Part shown: piece by piece, positions 8,593 to 20,083 of the stretch
Layout of the letters: each line of letters begins with the position of its first letter
Position numbering within the stretch: the stretch's first letter is position 1
DNA from: UBA668 sp038328705
Lineage (GTDB): Bacteria > Actinomycetota > Acidimicrobiia > Acidimicrobiales > Ilumatobacteraceae
Reading direction: 5' to 3'
DNA: 64,000 bases
Assembly (NCBI GenBank): GCA_038328705.1
Contig: JBBQMG010000003.1
Location: forward strand, 1 to 64,000
Translations under genes and position numbers: made by a program
The notes under the pieces: generated by a model
Told to the model about the DNA's origin: nothing
What the model saw: only the letters and a program-made list of their open reading frames with translations
Databases searched by the model: none

Positions 8593-8745
8593 GTCGGAAG
8601 TCCTTCGTAGTCTTTGACCTCTTCATCATGCGCTGTGGGCACCCCATTCCACATCCGCCGAACGACGTATATCCGGCGGTGATTCACCTGCCAGCGCCTA
8701 GGTATGTCGCCGGTCACATCATCACACGTGGACGCCGGCGACTCG

Positions 8746-9738
8746 TCAGTCGGCGAATGCGTCGATCATCGCGTGCACGTCGCCGAGCGGGTACAGGATC
8801 GGGCACGTGCAGCCGTGATCGATGTACTCCTGCACCTTGGCCTTCGCCTCCGCCGGAGTGCCGCTGGCGGTGAGCATCTGCACGATCTCGTCGGGTACCA
8901 GCTTGCTAGCGGCCTCCACCTGCTCATGAGTAGCGGGCCAGGTGAGCACCTCACCCACTTTGTCGAGCAGGCTCTGGGGTACGCCGGACGCCTTCATGAT
9001 GTGCGGCTGCTGGCCGAGATACTGGGTGACCATCATGCGCGCCATGTCGAGCGCTGTCTCGCGGTCTTCGTGCACGCTGCACACCACCAATTGCGGGCGG
9101 TCGATGTCGTCGATGCTGCGGCCGGCCTTGGCTGCGCCAGTGGCCAACGCGTCCATCGCACGCTCGTTGTAGTCGGGGGGTACAAGGTAGTTGAGCACCG
9201 CACCATCGGCAATCTCACCGGTGAGTTCCATCATCTGCATGCCGGTGGCACCGATGTAGATGGGCACATCCTTCGCCCGACGCTCCTGGTACACGTAGTC
9301 CAGCTCCACGCCGTCGAGGTGCACGTATACGCCATCGAACGTGACGGTTTCGTTGTGCAGCAACGCACGCACGACGGTGACGATCTCGCGCATGACGGTG
9401 AGGGGTCGGGCGCGCTCGATGCCGACCTTCGCAGCCAATGGATCCCACCAGGCACCGATGCCGAGAATGACGCGGCCAGGTGCAAGATCGTCCAGTGTGC
9501 TGAACGTGGCAGCCAAGCGGGCGGGGTTGCGGCTCCAGCAATCGACCACGCCCGAACCGACTTTGATGTGGTCGGTGACGCTGGCAAACGCGGCCATTGG
9601 CACAGTCGCCTCGCGGACCAGCCGACTCTCCGCCTGCCACACTGCGTGAAAGCCCTTCGCCTCCGCGTACTGCGCGATGGCCATGCCCTCGCGAATCGGG
9701 TGCGCATCCTGCAGGTAGACGGCCATCGGCGTGCTCAT
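8746..9738 (-). CDS. LLM-class (F420-dependent type) oxidoreductase
   Basis: A 330-residue TIM-barrel luciferase-like monooxygenase family protein: an N-terminal strand, then EGMAIAQYAEAKGFHAVWQ, a central FSTLDDLAPGRVILGIGAWW, and later VPIYIGATG and EIADGAVLNYL, typical of F420-dependent LLM oxidoreductases of Actinobacteria. These transfer hydride between reduced F420 and diverse substrates; the substrate cannot be told. ATG 9738 (MSTPMAVYLQ) is chosen because the family starts there; an upstream in-frame extension to 9774 looks non-family. cofC at 42791-43408 supports F420 synthesis in this organism. Confidence 0.85.
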   Translation of the reverse strand: MSTPMAVYLQDAHPIREGMAIAQYAEAKGFHAVWQAESRLVREATVPMAAFASVTDHIKVGSGVVDCWSRNPARLAATFSTLDDLAPGRVILGIGAWWDPLAAKVGIERARPLTVMREIVTVVRALLHNETVTFDGVYVHLDGVELDYVYQERRAKDVPIYIGATGMQMMELTGEIADGAVLNYLVPPDYNERAMDALATGAAKAGRSIDDIDRPQLVVCSVHEDRETALDMARMMVTQYLGQQPHIMKASGVPQSLLDKVGEVLTWPATHEQVEAASKLVPDEIVQMLTASGTPAEAKAKVQEYIDHGCTCPILYPLGDVHAMIDAFAD

Positions 9739-9830
9739 CTGCGAAACGATAGTGCGTTCACGTTTTGTAAGCACCCACTCACTGAGGCGGCGAACTCGCG
9801 GCGTCCGACGAGTAGCTACTGTGCTCTTTC

Positions 9831-12521
9831 ATGGCGCTGTCGGTACGGACCCTGCTGTTCACCGACATCGAGGGTTCCACCGCGTTGGTGCAACGCGCCG
9901 GCAAGGAGTGGCCGGGGTTGTTGAACCGGCATCGAGCGATCGTGCGTGAGGCGATCGGCCAATGGGACGGAGCGGAGCACGGCACCGAGGGGGACTCGTT
10001 CTTCGTCTCGTTCGATTCGCCGTCCGCAGGCCTCGCTGCCGCGGTGCAGGCACAGTTGGAGCTGGAGGGCGGCGAGTGGCCGGACGACCTCCGGCTTCGG
10101 GTACGCATGGGCCTGCACCTCGGCGAGGTCACCGCCGACGGTGATCATCTCGTGGGCCTGTCGGTGCATCACGCTGCACGGATCGCGGCGACAGCGCACG
10201 GCGGGCAGGTGGTGCTCTCGGCGGCGGTGCGCGACAGCGTCCGCACCCTGCCGCCGCACGCCGTGCTGGTCTCGCTCGGCTCACATCGCCTTCGCGACGT
10301 CGGCACGATCGCCGTCTATCAGGTGGAACACCCGCAGTTGCAGCGAGGCTTCCCTGACCTCCGTGGTGTGCTCGGCAGCCGCACCAACCTGCCTCGACTG
10401 TCGTCGGCATTCGTCGGCGGTGATGAGCTGCTGTCGGCGATCGGTGAGCTCGTGGAACGCAGCCAGATCGTCACACTCACGGGGTCGGGCGGGGTCGGCA
10501 AGACGCGGGCTGCATTGGAGTTCGCATGGCAGCAGGTGGCTGCGTTCGACGACGGCGTGTACTTCGTCGACCTCGCACCCATCTCGGACGAAGGTGCGGT
10601 AACTTCGGCGATCGCTGCGGCTTTGCCGATGGTGTCCACCGGCGGCATGTCGATGCTCGACGCGATCATCGATTGGGTAGCCGGCCGTCGGCTGCTCATC
10701 GTGCTCGACAACTGTGAACACCTCCTCGACGACGTGACCGTCACCATGAAGAAGGTCCTGTCGAGATGCAGCCGGCTCCAGGTGGTGGCAACCAGCCGGG
10801 AACCGCTCGGCCTTGATGGCGAACGAGTACATCGGGTGCCCTCACTCGATGTCCTCGGCGACGCAGTGACACTGTTCTGCGAGCGGGCGACCGAGGCCGA
10901 CTCGTCGTTTGCCGCCGATGGCCGTGAAGACGTTCTGAAGACGATCTGCGCCCGCTTGGACGGCATCCCGCTGGCCATCGAGTTGGCTGCTGCCCGGATG
11001 CGTTCCCTGGCGCCCGACGAGCTGCTCGAACGGCTACAGGATCGGTTCCGCCTGTTACGCGGCAGCGGCCGCGGCGCACTCGAACGTCACCAGACGCTGC
11101 GCGCAACCGTGTCGTGGTCGTATCAGCTGCTGACCGTCGATGAACAGCTGCTGTTCGATCGGCTGTCGGTGTTCTCGGGTGGCTTCACGCTGAGCGCCGC
11201 GGAGAACGTGTGTGGTTCGGCGCCTCTCGCAGAGATGGACGTGGTCGATCTGCTGGACCAACTGGTCGACAAGTCGATGGCGGTCGCCGACCGGCACGCC
11301 ACGTCGACCCGCTACCGCCTGCTGGAGACCCTGCGCCAGTACGGCGAAGAACAGCTCGATGACCGCGGCGAGACCAGCGTCCTGCGCGATCACCATCAGC
11401 AGCACTTTCTCCGGGTTGCCACCGAGCTCGGCGCCCTGATGCACAGCGCCAGTGAAGTGGAAGCCAAAATGGCGATGGACGCCGAGTGGGACAACATACG
11501 CGCAGCTCACCAGTGGGCCCTGGCCGGTCGAAACGTAGAATGCGCCGCACGCATCGTGGCTGAGACCGAGCAGTTCGCATTCGGCTCGATGCGACACGAG
11601 CATTCGTCGTGGACCGCGCGCACGCTAGATCTCGCAGAGGAGACGGGCTCACCGTCCACGGTGTTGTACGCCGCTTCGGCCAATTGGGCCAACTTGGACG
11701 GGGAGGAGAAGAAGGCTCACCGCCTGGCCCTTCGCGGTATCGACGTGGCGCCGTTTCCCGAACACCAATCGACGGTGGGGTGCTGGGGGATGTTCGCAGG
11801 GGCTTCCCCACTGGTGCTGCAACAGTCACCGGCAGCACTCGACGCGTTCCGGCACATGCAAGCGGCCGTCGCACGCATCGACGATGTCGACACCGATTGG
11901 ATGCCCCTCGTCGACCTAGTCGATGCGTCGATGCACGCCGACGCGGCGGCCACTGACACCTACCGACAGCAACTCCACAGGGTGGCAGAACGAGTGCGAG
12001 CTCCCACGCTCCTGATCATGTCGGTGGTCAACGACGGGCACGCACTCATCGACAGCGCCACCGTCGACGCACCCGACTATGCGACATCGCGCGTCCTCTA
12101 CGAACGCGCATTGGAGATGGCTCAGGACGCGCATCACACCCAGTTCCAGACACAGGCCCTGCGCGCAATCGCCCTCACGGCGACGGGTTCGGGCACCGAC
12201 GACGCGGTCGAACGCTGCTACGACGCACTTGATGCACTGTACGAAATCCGTTACTGGCAGAAGCTGTGGCAGGTCCTGGAGTCCGTCGCCCTCGCGCTCG
12301 CGAAGTGCGGTCGCACCGCCGACGCAGCCGTCGTCCTCGGCCATCTCGATGCCAACATGCCCGGTTACGGGTTGGAGGACGGCCTCGGCTTCCGCGACCT
12401 CGCTCGCTCACTCATCCTTGCCGATGGCGGGCACACGCAGGCCACCCAACGCGGCGCTCGACTTTCCGCGGAGGAACTGGTGACGGCTGCGCTCGGGTTT
12501 CTTTTGCCTGGCGGGGCGTGA
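9831..12521 (+). CDS. Class III cyclase-domain / NTPase regulator
   Basis: An 896-residue protein. Residues 5-165 are a class III adenylate/guanylate cyclase domain with both metal aspartates (D12 in LLFTDIEGST, D55 in GTEGDSFF); the usual NRAARL helix reads HHAARI. Next is an AfsR/NB-ARC-like ATPase with Walker A at 218-225 (GSGGVGKT) and a LLIVLDNCEH Walker B, then a winged-helix-like region and TPR-like helices to the C-terminus. Unlike many relatives it has no C-terminal LuxR HTH. It is probably a signalling protein, but whether it makes a cyclic nucleotide is not proven. Confidence 0.8.
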   Translation: MALSVRTLLFTDIEGSTALVQRAGKEWPGLLNRHRAIVREAIGQWDGAEHGTEGDSFFVSFDSPSAGLAAAVQAQLELEGGEWPDDLRLRVRMGLHLGEVTADGDHLVGLSVHHAARIAATAHGGQVVLSAAVRDSVRTLPPHAVLVSLGSHRLRDVGTIAVYQVEHPQLQRGFPDLRGVLGSRTNLPRLSSAFVGGDELLSAIGELVERSQIVTLTGSGGVGKTRAALEFAWQQVAAFDDGVYFVDLAPISDEGAVTSAIAAALPMVSTGGMSMLDAIIDWVAGRRLLIVLDNCEHLLDDVTVTMKKVLSRCSRLQVVATSREPLGLDGERVHRVPSLDVLGDAVTLFCERATEADSSFAADGREDVLKTICARLDGIPLAIELAAARMRSLAPDELLERLQDRFRLLRGSGRGALERHQTLRATVSWSYQLLTVDEQLLFDRLSVFSGGFTLSAAENVCGSAPLAEMDVVDLLDQLVDKSMAVADRHATSTRYRLLETLRQYGEEQLDDRGETSVLRDHHQQHFLRVATELGALMHSASEVEAKMAMDAEWDNIRAAHQWALAGRNVECAARIVAETEQFAFGSMRHEHSSWTARTLDLAEETGSPSTVLYAASANWANLDGEEKKAHRLALRGIDVAPFPEHQSTVGCWGMFAGASPLVLQQSPAALDAFRHMQAAVARIDDVDTDWMPLVDLVDASMHADAAATDTYRQQLHRVAERVRAPTLLIMSVVNDGHALIDSATVDAPDYATSRVLYERALEMAQDAHHTQFQTQALRAIALTATGSGTDDAVERCYDALDALYEIRYWQKLWQVLESVALALAKCGRTADAAVVLGHLDANMPGYGLEDGLGFRDLARSLILADGGHTQATQRGARLSAEELVTAALGFLLPGGA

Positions 12522-12558
12522 TCGGCCGCCGAAGTGATCGCCGCCGTGATATCAGCCG

Positions 12559-13590
12559 TCAAAGGCGGGCGAACAACCGTTGTGCCTGTTCGGCCGCCTT
12601 GGCGCGCACCTCGGTGGGGTCGACGCGGGTGGTCAGGCCGTCGCGTAGCAGAACCTCGCCATCGGCACTCACGATGTCGAGGGCACGCAGACCGGGCGTG
12701 AATGCAACGTGCCACGCGCTGTCCGCGTGGTCGTAGTTCCATTTGACGCGATCGTCACGCGCCTCGGGGAACAGGTCGTAGCCATTCTCCAACCACTGCC
12801 ACACCGTGTCGGGCGAGGCGAGCACATCGTCCTCGCGCAGGCGCACGTAGGCGAGGCGCGCCTCCTCCAGCATGTCAGCGCCGATGCCGTCGGTCCCGAG
12901 CACGATTCGGTTCGAGCGCGCAGCGGGCCGCGCATAGCCCACCGAATTGTTCATGTTGCTTCGCGGGTTGTGAGCAATGGTGCCCGGCAGTTCGCGGTCC
13001 AGGTACACGCAATGCACGAGGTGCCAGTCATCGCTAGCAAGGTTCTGCAGGCGCTGGCCCGCGTCCGCGTCGTCGGGACCTTCGGCAACATGAATGTGCA
13101 CTCCCACACCGATGTCGACAGCCGATGCGGCTGCCTTCTGGAGTGTGTCGTCCGAACACGTGAACGCGGCGTGCACACCCACCATGCCGCGGCCACCTGC
13201 GCGCAGGAACCGCTCGTTCTCCGCCAGCCCGCGACGGGCACCGTCGGGCCCATGGCGGTCGGTGATGCCGTACGCAAGATTGGTGCGCACCCCCACCTCT
13301 GCGCACGCGGCCGCGACGATGTCGAGGCTGCCCTCGATGCACGACGGCGACTCGTGATGGTCGACAATCGCAGTGGTACCGCACTGCAGCGCCTCGACAG
13401 CACCGAGCATGGACGACCAACGAATCATCTCTTCATCGAGCGCCACGTCGAGCCGCCACCACACCTGTTCCAGTATCTCGACGAACTTGGTGGGCTGCTG
13501 CGGTGGCGCAGGCATACCGCGGGCCAGCGTCGAGTACAGGTGGTGATGACTACACACCATGCCCGGAGTGGTCGCGCTCATCGGGTGCAC
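12559..13590 (-). CDS. SsnA-like amidohydrolase, N-terminally short
   Basis: An amidohydrolase-superfamily metalloenzyme resembling SsnA: GMVCSHHHLYSTLARGM carries the HxH metal motif at 15-17, followed by a WWRLD..LDEE segment, GTTAIVDHHESP, HIHVAEG, ARSNMNNSVGY and LGTDGIGADM. SsnA is a putative aminohydrolase that recurs in genomes with selenium-dependent molybdenum hydroxylases. It is 343 residues long against about 440: the N-terminal beta-sandwich strands are missing, and the gene begins at the first metal motif 10 bp after the preceding hydrolase gene. GTG 13590 or ATG 13581 may be the start. The substrate is unknown (a purine-derived ring is plausible). Confidence 0.7.
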   Translation of the reverse strand: MHPMSATTPGMVCSHHHLYSTLARGMPAPPQQPTKFVEILEQVWWRLDVALDEEMIRWSSMLGAVEALQCGTTAIVDHHESPSCIEGSLDIVAAACAEVGVRTNLAYGITDRHGPDGARRGLAENERFLRAGGRGMVGVHAAFTCSDDTLQKAAASAVDIGVGVHIHVAEGPDDADAGQRLQNLASDDWHLVHCVYLDRELPGTIAHNPRSNMNNSVGYARPAARSNRIVLGTDGIGADMLEEARLAYVRLREDDVLASPDTVWQWLENGYDLFPEARDDRVKWNYDHADSAWHVAFTPGLRALDIVSADGEVLLRDGLTTRVDPTEVRAKAAEQAQRLFARL

Positions 13591-13600
13591 CGTAGCGGTG

Positions 13601-14734
13601 TCACAGCGATGCGTACACGGCGTCGATCAGCGCACGGTTGCGAGTGCTCTGCCAACGAGGCACGACGTGGTTCATCACGTACCCGAATGCGAGTGCAGCG
13701 TCGAGGTCTGCGAAGCCGAGCGCACCGCCGGTTCCGAAGTGGCCGAAGCTGTGCGGGTTGCAACCCAGTGGCCGACGAGCCGAGGTGGGCACGAAGCCCA
13801 AGCCGAACGACACATCCTCGCCCAACACCGGGCACGGCCCGTCCGACTGCACGCGAGTGGCCTCCGCCAGCAGCCCCGGCGACAGCAGCCGGCCGGGCTC
13901 GATGATCGCCGAATACAGGCGTGCAAGACCGGCCGCCGTACCATGACCGTTCGTCGAAGGCACTTGCGCCGTCCGCCACTCGGGTGAGTTGACCACACCG
14001 TTGGACGAGTAGCCCGGCGGATTGAAGTAGCTCAGCATGGGAAGGCGAGCATCGCCCTCGATCGTGAACGGATCGATCGCACCCATCGGCACCGAGGGCG
14101 CCCAGATGACATTCGCGCAGCGCGTCTGCTCAGCGACGGACAGGCCGCAGTGCACATCCGCCCCGAGCGGCTCGGTCAGCCGTCGTAGTCGAGTGCCGGG
14201 CATCTCGCCCGTGACGCGGCGGACGATCTCACCCACCAGATGGCCGTAAGTGTTGGTGTGGTAGATGTGCCGCGAGCCGGGCTCGAACCAGGCATCGGTG
14301 GCAGCGAGAGCGGCCGCCATCCGCTCCCAGTTCCACAGATCGTCATCGGTGAGCCGCTCGCGAATTGCCGGCACCCCGGTGCGATGGCACAGCGCGTGCC
14401 GGATTGTTGCGCCCTGCTTGCCGCCGACCGCGAACTCCGGCCAGACGGACGCGATCGGATCGTCGAGCGCGACAGTGCCGTCTTCCACGAGTTGCAGCAC
14501 CAGCAACGCCACGATCGCCTTGCCGACCGAGTAGAAGTTGACGAGAGTGTCGTGCTTCCACTCACGCGTGCGTGCCTCGTCCGCCCAACCGCCGACGAGG
14601 TCGATGACGGGCTCTCCGTCGCTCAACACGCAAATGGCAGCGCCAACGTCACCTCGGTCGGCGAAGTTGTCGGCGAAGGCGTCGCGTACCGCGCCGAAGC
14701 GCTCGTCGCAGTGACCACTGATCGGAACATCCAT
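13601..14734 (-). CDS. Class C beta-lactamase-like serine hydrolase
   Basis: A 377-residue penicillin-binding-protein-like esterase/peptidase of the EstB type. The catalytic SxxK motif is S69-V-G-K72, a Tyr motif occurs in YHTNTYGHL, and HFGTGG replaces the KTG triad near the C-terminus. No signal peptide is seen, so it is probably cytoplasmic, acting as an esterase or amidase rather than a true beta-lactamase. It lies 10 bp upstream of the SsnA-like gene on the same strand, so co-transcription is likely, but a functional link is not shown. Confidence 0.8.
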   Translation of the reverse strand: MDVPISGHCDERFGAVRDAFADNFADRGDVGAAICVLSDGEPVIDLVGGWADEARTREWKHDTLVNFYSVGKAIVALLVLQLVEDGTVALDDPIASVWPEFAVGGKQGATIRHALCHRTGVPAIRERLTDDDLWNWERMAAALAATDAWFEPGSRHIYHTNTYGHLVGEIVRRVTGEMPGTRLRRLTEPLGADVHCGLSVAEQTRCANVIWAPSVPMGAIDPFTIEGDARLPMLSYFNPPGYSSNGVVNSPEWRTAQVPSTNGHGTAAGLARLYSAIIEPGRLLSPGLLAEATRVQSDGPCPVLGEDVSFGLGFVPTSARRPLGCNPHSFGHFGTGGALGFADLDAALAFGYVMNHVVPRWQSTRNRALIDAVYASL

Positions 14735-14870
14735 CTCCGCCAGCCTCTCATGCGCATTGCCTCGGCCTCGGCCTCGGGGTCAGGCCACCTCGTACCGATA
14801 TGGTGCGGCCAACGACTTCCCCTGTCGAACCAGATCCGGCACTGCCGGAAACTCAGGGAGGCCTACTGTT

Positions 14871-15620
14871 GTGTCCATGCCCGTACCGATCGACGCCGAC
14901 GACGAGGCGCCCGAATACGACTACCCGCATCTGCCCGGCGAAGAGCTGGACCCGCTGATGGAGTCCACTGTTCACTCCGCCTGGTGCCACCTGCTGGTCA
15001 CCTCGGCCCGCCACACGCTGGCCGGCACCGATGCTGTGGTCTCCGGCAACACGCCGTTCGTGCCCGCCGGCCAGAAGTACCACACCGCCCCCGACCTGTT
15101 GGTCGTGCCCGGCTTGCGAGGCCGCGACTTCGGCCGCTATGTCGTCGACGAGCACGGCCATGTGCCGACTGTGTGCGTGGAGGTCGTGTCGCCGTCGAAC
15201 ACCTGGCCGCGACTAGAGCGCCGCTACCGCCGTTGGCTGGAAGTCGGTGTGCCCGAGGTCTACGCGCTCCACCCGCTGCAGCAGTCGGTCGACCGCATTG
15301 AGCTCGTCGACGACCACATCGTGCATCGCGACGCGATCGGCATCTACAGCGAGGGGATGCAGATGACGTTCACGATGATCGGTGATCGCCTGGGCTTGTG
15401 TTGCCCCGGCGGTCGTGCCGTGACCCTGGATGACGACCCGCTCGCCTGGATGGTCCAGGAACGCCAGCGGGCCGACACCGAGCGCGAACGCGGCGATGCA
15501 GAGCATGCACGCGCTGAGGCAGAGCATGCACGCGCCGACACCGAGCATGCACGCGCCGATGCGGCTGAGGCACATTCAGCGGCGCTGGAGGCTGAGCTGC
15601 AGCGGCGGGGCGGCAACTGA
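14871..15620 (+). CDS. Uma2-family (PD-(D/E)xK-like) protein with repeat tail
   Basis: A 249-residue protein of the Uma2/DUF820 nuclease-like family: PDLLVVPG, then VCVEVVSPSNTW and a GVPEVYALHP segment. The Lys usually following the Glu-x-x-Ser-Pro motif appears replaced by Arg (ERRYRRW). A C-terminal coiled-coil tail holds three 21-bp repeats at 15498-15560 encoding EHARAxx heptads. GTG 14871 is chosen because GGGAGG lies 9 nt upstream; ATG 14877 is the alternative. Family members are abundant in cyanobacteria and Actinobacteria with unclear roles. It is convergent with the XDH gene, 12 bp apart. Confidence 0.75.
   Translation: MSMPVPIDADDEAPEYDYPHLPGEELDPLMESTVHSAWCHLLVTSARHTLAGTDAVVSGNTPFVPAGQKYHTAPDLLVVPGLRGRDFGRYVVDEHGHVPTVCVEVVSPSNTWPRLERRYRRWLEVGVPEVYALHPLQQSVDRIELVDDHIVHRDAIGIYSEGMQMTFTMIGDRLGLCCPGGRAVTLDDDPLAWMVQERQRADTERERGDAEHARAEAEHARADTEHARADAAEAHSAALEAELQRRGGN
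15498..15560 (+). repeat. Three 21-bp in-frame repeats (EHARA heptads)
   Basis: Units at 15498-15518, 15519-15539 and 15540-15560 differ at only a few bases and share GAGCATGCACGCG. They encode three consecutive heptads in the coiled-coil tail of the Uma2-type protein. The length is a multiple of three, so copy-number change would keep the frame. Confidence 0.85.
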
Positions 15621-15632
15621 CGGCGACCGATC

Positions 15633-18215
<2,583 letters not shown>

Positions 18216-18294
18216 GTTTTACATTTTGTCAAGGTCCGGCCCCGATTGCGAGGTTCTCGGAAAATGAAATGTTGCAAGTGTGCGCGGCGACGCG

Positions 18295-19053
18295 TCAGAT
18301 GAGACGGATCAGGGCGGTGAGGCCGACCACGACGATGAGCCCCCGAAGGGCCTTCGGGTTCAGTCGGCGGCCGTACCTGGCACCGATCTGGGCGCCGATG
18401 GTGGAACCGACGGCGATGACACCGGCGACCTTCCAGTCGATGTTCGTCGTGGCGATGAACACCACGGCCGCAACCCCGTTGACCGTGAGCGCCAGCACAT
18501 TCTTGGTTGCGTTGATGCGCTGCAGGGTTTCGTCGAGGAAAATTCCCAGGACAGCCATCAGGATGATGCCTTGCGCGGCACCGAAGTAGCCACCGTAGAT
18601 ACCGGCAGCCACCACCAGGGCTTGCAGACCCGGCGTGATGTCGCCGTGTTCAACACCGCCAGCGGCGCGTCGAGCCGCCAGCTTGCGAGAGATCGTCGGC
18701 CCCGCCACGACAAGGACGAGCGCGATCGCGACAAGGAACACGACCACCTTGTCGAACACATCACTGGGCAGGGTCAACAGGAGCGTGGACCCGGTGGCGG
18801 CGCCGAGAACCGACGCGGGAACCAGACGACGCAGTCGCGCCGACTGGCCACCGAGTTCGCGGCGGTAGCCGTACACACCCGAGATCGAGCCGGGCACGAG
18901 GCCCATGTTGTTCGAGACATTGGCCAACAGCGGCGGATAGCCCAGCGCGACCAGCGTGGGGAACGTGATGAGTGAGCCGGAGCCGACGATGGTGTTGATC
19001 GTGCCGGCACCCATGCCCGCGAAGAAGATGATGATTGCGTCAGTCAGCGACAC
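18295..19053 (-). CDS. TauE/SafE-family membrane permease
   Basis: A 252-residue integral membrane protein with about eight hydrophobic helices and the typical TauE/SafE N-terminus (FFAGMGAGTINTIVGSGSLI) and NATKNVLALTVNG motif. The family includes sulfite, sulfoacetate and other organic-anion exporters or importers. GTG 19053 is chosen: it follows TGAGG and lies 7 nt after the stop of the carbamoylase gene. It sits between the carbamoylase and the molybdenum hydroxylase, so it may move a substrate, a product or a chalcogen oxyanion of that pathway; this is inference. Confidence 0.85.
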   Translation of the reverse strand: MSLTDAIIIFFAGMGAGTINTIVGSGSLITFPTLVALGYPPLLANVSNNMGLVPGSISGVYGYRRELGGQSARLRRLVPASVLGAATGSTLLLTLPSDVFDKVVVFLVAIALVLVVAGPTISRKLAARRAAGGVEHGDITPGLQALVVAAGIYGGYFGAAQGIILMAVLGIFLDETLQRINATKNVLALTVNGVAAVVFIATTNIDWKVAGVIAVGSTIGAQIGARYGRRLNPKALRGLIVVVGLTALIRLI

Positions 19054-19060
19054 ACGTGCC

Positions 19061-19999
19061 TCAGTCCGGCAGCACCGCGCCGCGTTGCGACGTGATGCGA
19101 CCATAGACCTCGGGACGGCGGTACTTGTCGAAGTCGAACAACGTGTCCTTGTACTTCGCGCACCAATCCAGGTCACAGCGGGCGACGATCACTTCATCGT
19201 CGCTCGTCAGTGTCTGGGCGACGATCTGCCCACTGGGCGCGACGATCATCGATTGGCACAGCGAGTCGACACCCTCCTCGACGCCACCCTTTGCCACCCC
19301 GACCACCCAGGTGCCGTTCTGGTAGGCGCCGCTCTGCATGACCAACGCATTGTGGAAGCCCTGCAGAATGTCTTGGCTGGGGTCTGGCACGTAGTGGATG
19401 GGCGTGTTGTAGCCGATCAGCACCAGCTCCACGCCTTGCAGGCCCATGACGCGATACGTCTCGGGCCAGCGACGATCGTTGCAGATGGCCATTCCGACGA
19501 TTCCGCCAAACGCGCACGACACGCCGAAGCCATCGGGGCTGGGCTCGAAGTAATAGCGCTCCGCGTGTTGGAAGGGACGATCCGGCTCATGGTGCTCGTG
19601 ACCAGGAATGTGCGTCTTGCGGTAGGTGGCCACGATGCTGCCGTCGCGCTCGACGAGTGTCTGCACGTTCCAACGATGCACCGTGCCATCGGACCGCTCG
19701 TCGAGGTGGGCGTAACCGAGGCAGAACCCGACGCCGAGGCGCTTGGCTTCATCGAACAGCGGCTGCGTCGCCGCGTTGGGCATGTTGCGCTCGTACCAGT
19801 GATCGGCCTGCGTGATGTCGTCGACGAACCACCGAGGGAAGAACGTGGTCAGCGCCAGTTCTGGGTACACCACCAGTTCGGCGCCCATCGCGTGCGCCTG
19901 ATGCAGCATCGCGATCAGCCGGGCAACCACCTGCTCACGCGTCTGTTCCTTCTGCACGGGGCCCATCTGGGCAGCAGCGATGACGAGGTGGCGGGCCAT
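19061..19999 (-). CDS. N-carbamoyl-D-amino acid amidohydrolase-like nitrilase
   Basis: A 312-residue carbon-nitrogen hydrolase. The Glu-Lys-Cys triad is E47 (YPELALTTFFPRW), K128 (YRKTHIPGHE) and C173 (ICNDRRWPE). The TTFFPRW, RPFQH and NDRRWPETYRVMG stretches are those of N-carbamoyl-D-amino acid hydrolases (about 304 residues), which release CO2 and ammonia from carbamoylated amino acids. ATG 19999 fits the family start. The reading frame stays open far upstream, but that part is antisense to the acyl-CoA dehydrogenase gene. It is first in a three-gene operon with tauE and the XDH, suggesting ring-opening catabolism of a heterocycle. Confidence 0.85.
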   Translation of the reverse strand: MARHLVIAAAQMGPVQKEQTREQVVARLIAMLHQAHAMGAELVVYPELALTTFFPRWFVDDITQADHWYERNMPNAATQPLFDEAKRLGVGFCLGYAHLDERSDGTVHRWNVQTLVERDGSIVATYRKTHIPGHEHHEPDRPFQHAERYYFEPSPDGFGVSCAFGGIVGMAICNDRRWPETYRVMGLQGVELVLIGYNTPIHYVPDPSQDILQGFHNALVMQSGAYQNGTWVVGVAKGGVEEGVDSLCQSMIVAPSGQIVAQTLTSDDEVIVARCDLDWCAKYKDTLFDFDKYRRPEVYGRITSQRGAVLPD

Positions 20000-20083
20000 T
20001 GCCGAAACGCTAACCGCCACACCCCATTCCGACTCGTCTGCACGGATCGACTCGGCCGCGGTGGTGCGTCTACGGTTCCGCGC

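Noticed and set aside
13601..14734. Serine hydrolase considered as a resistance beta-lactamase
   Set aside because: No signal peptide and the third motif is HFGTGG, which fits esterase-type relatives better.
18956..20083. Open plus-strand extension upstream of the acyl-CoA dehydrogenase
   Set aside because: It is antisense to the carbamoylase gene; the acyl-CoA dehydrogenase starts at ATG 20084.
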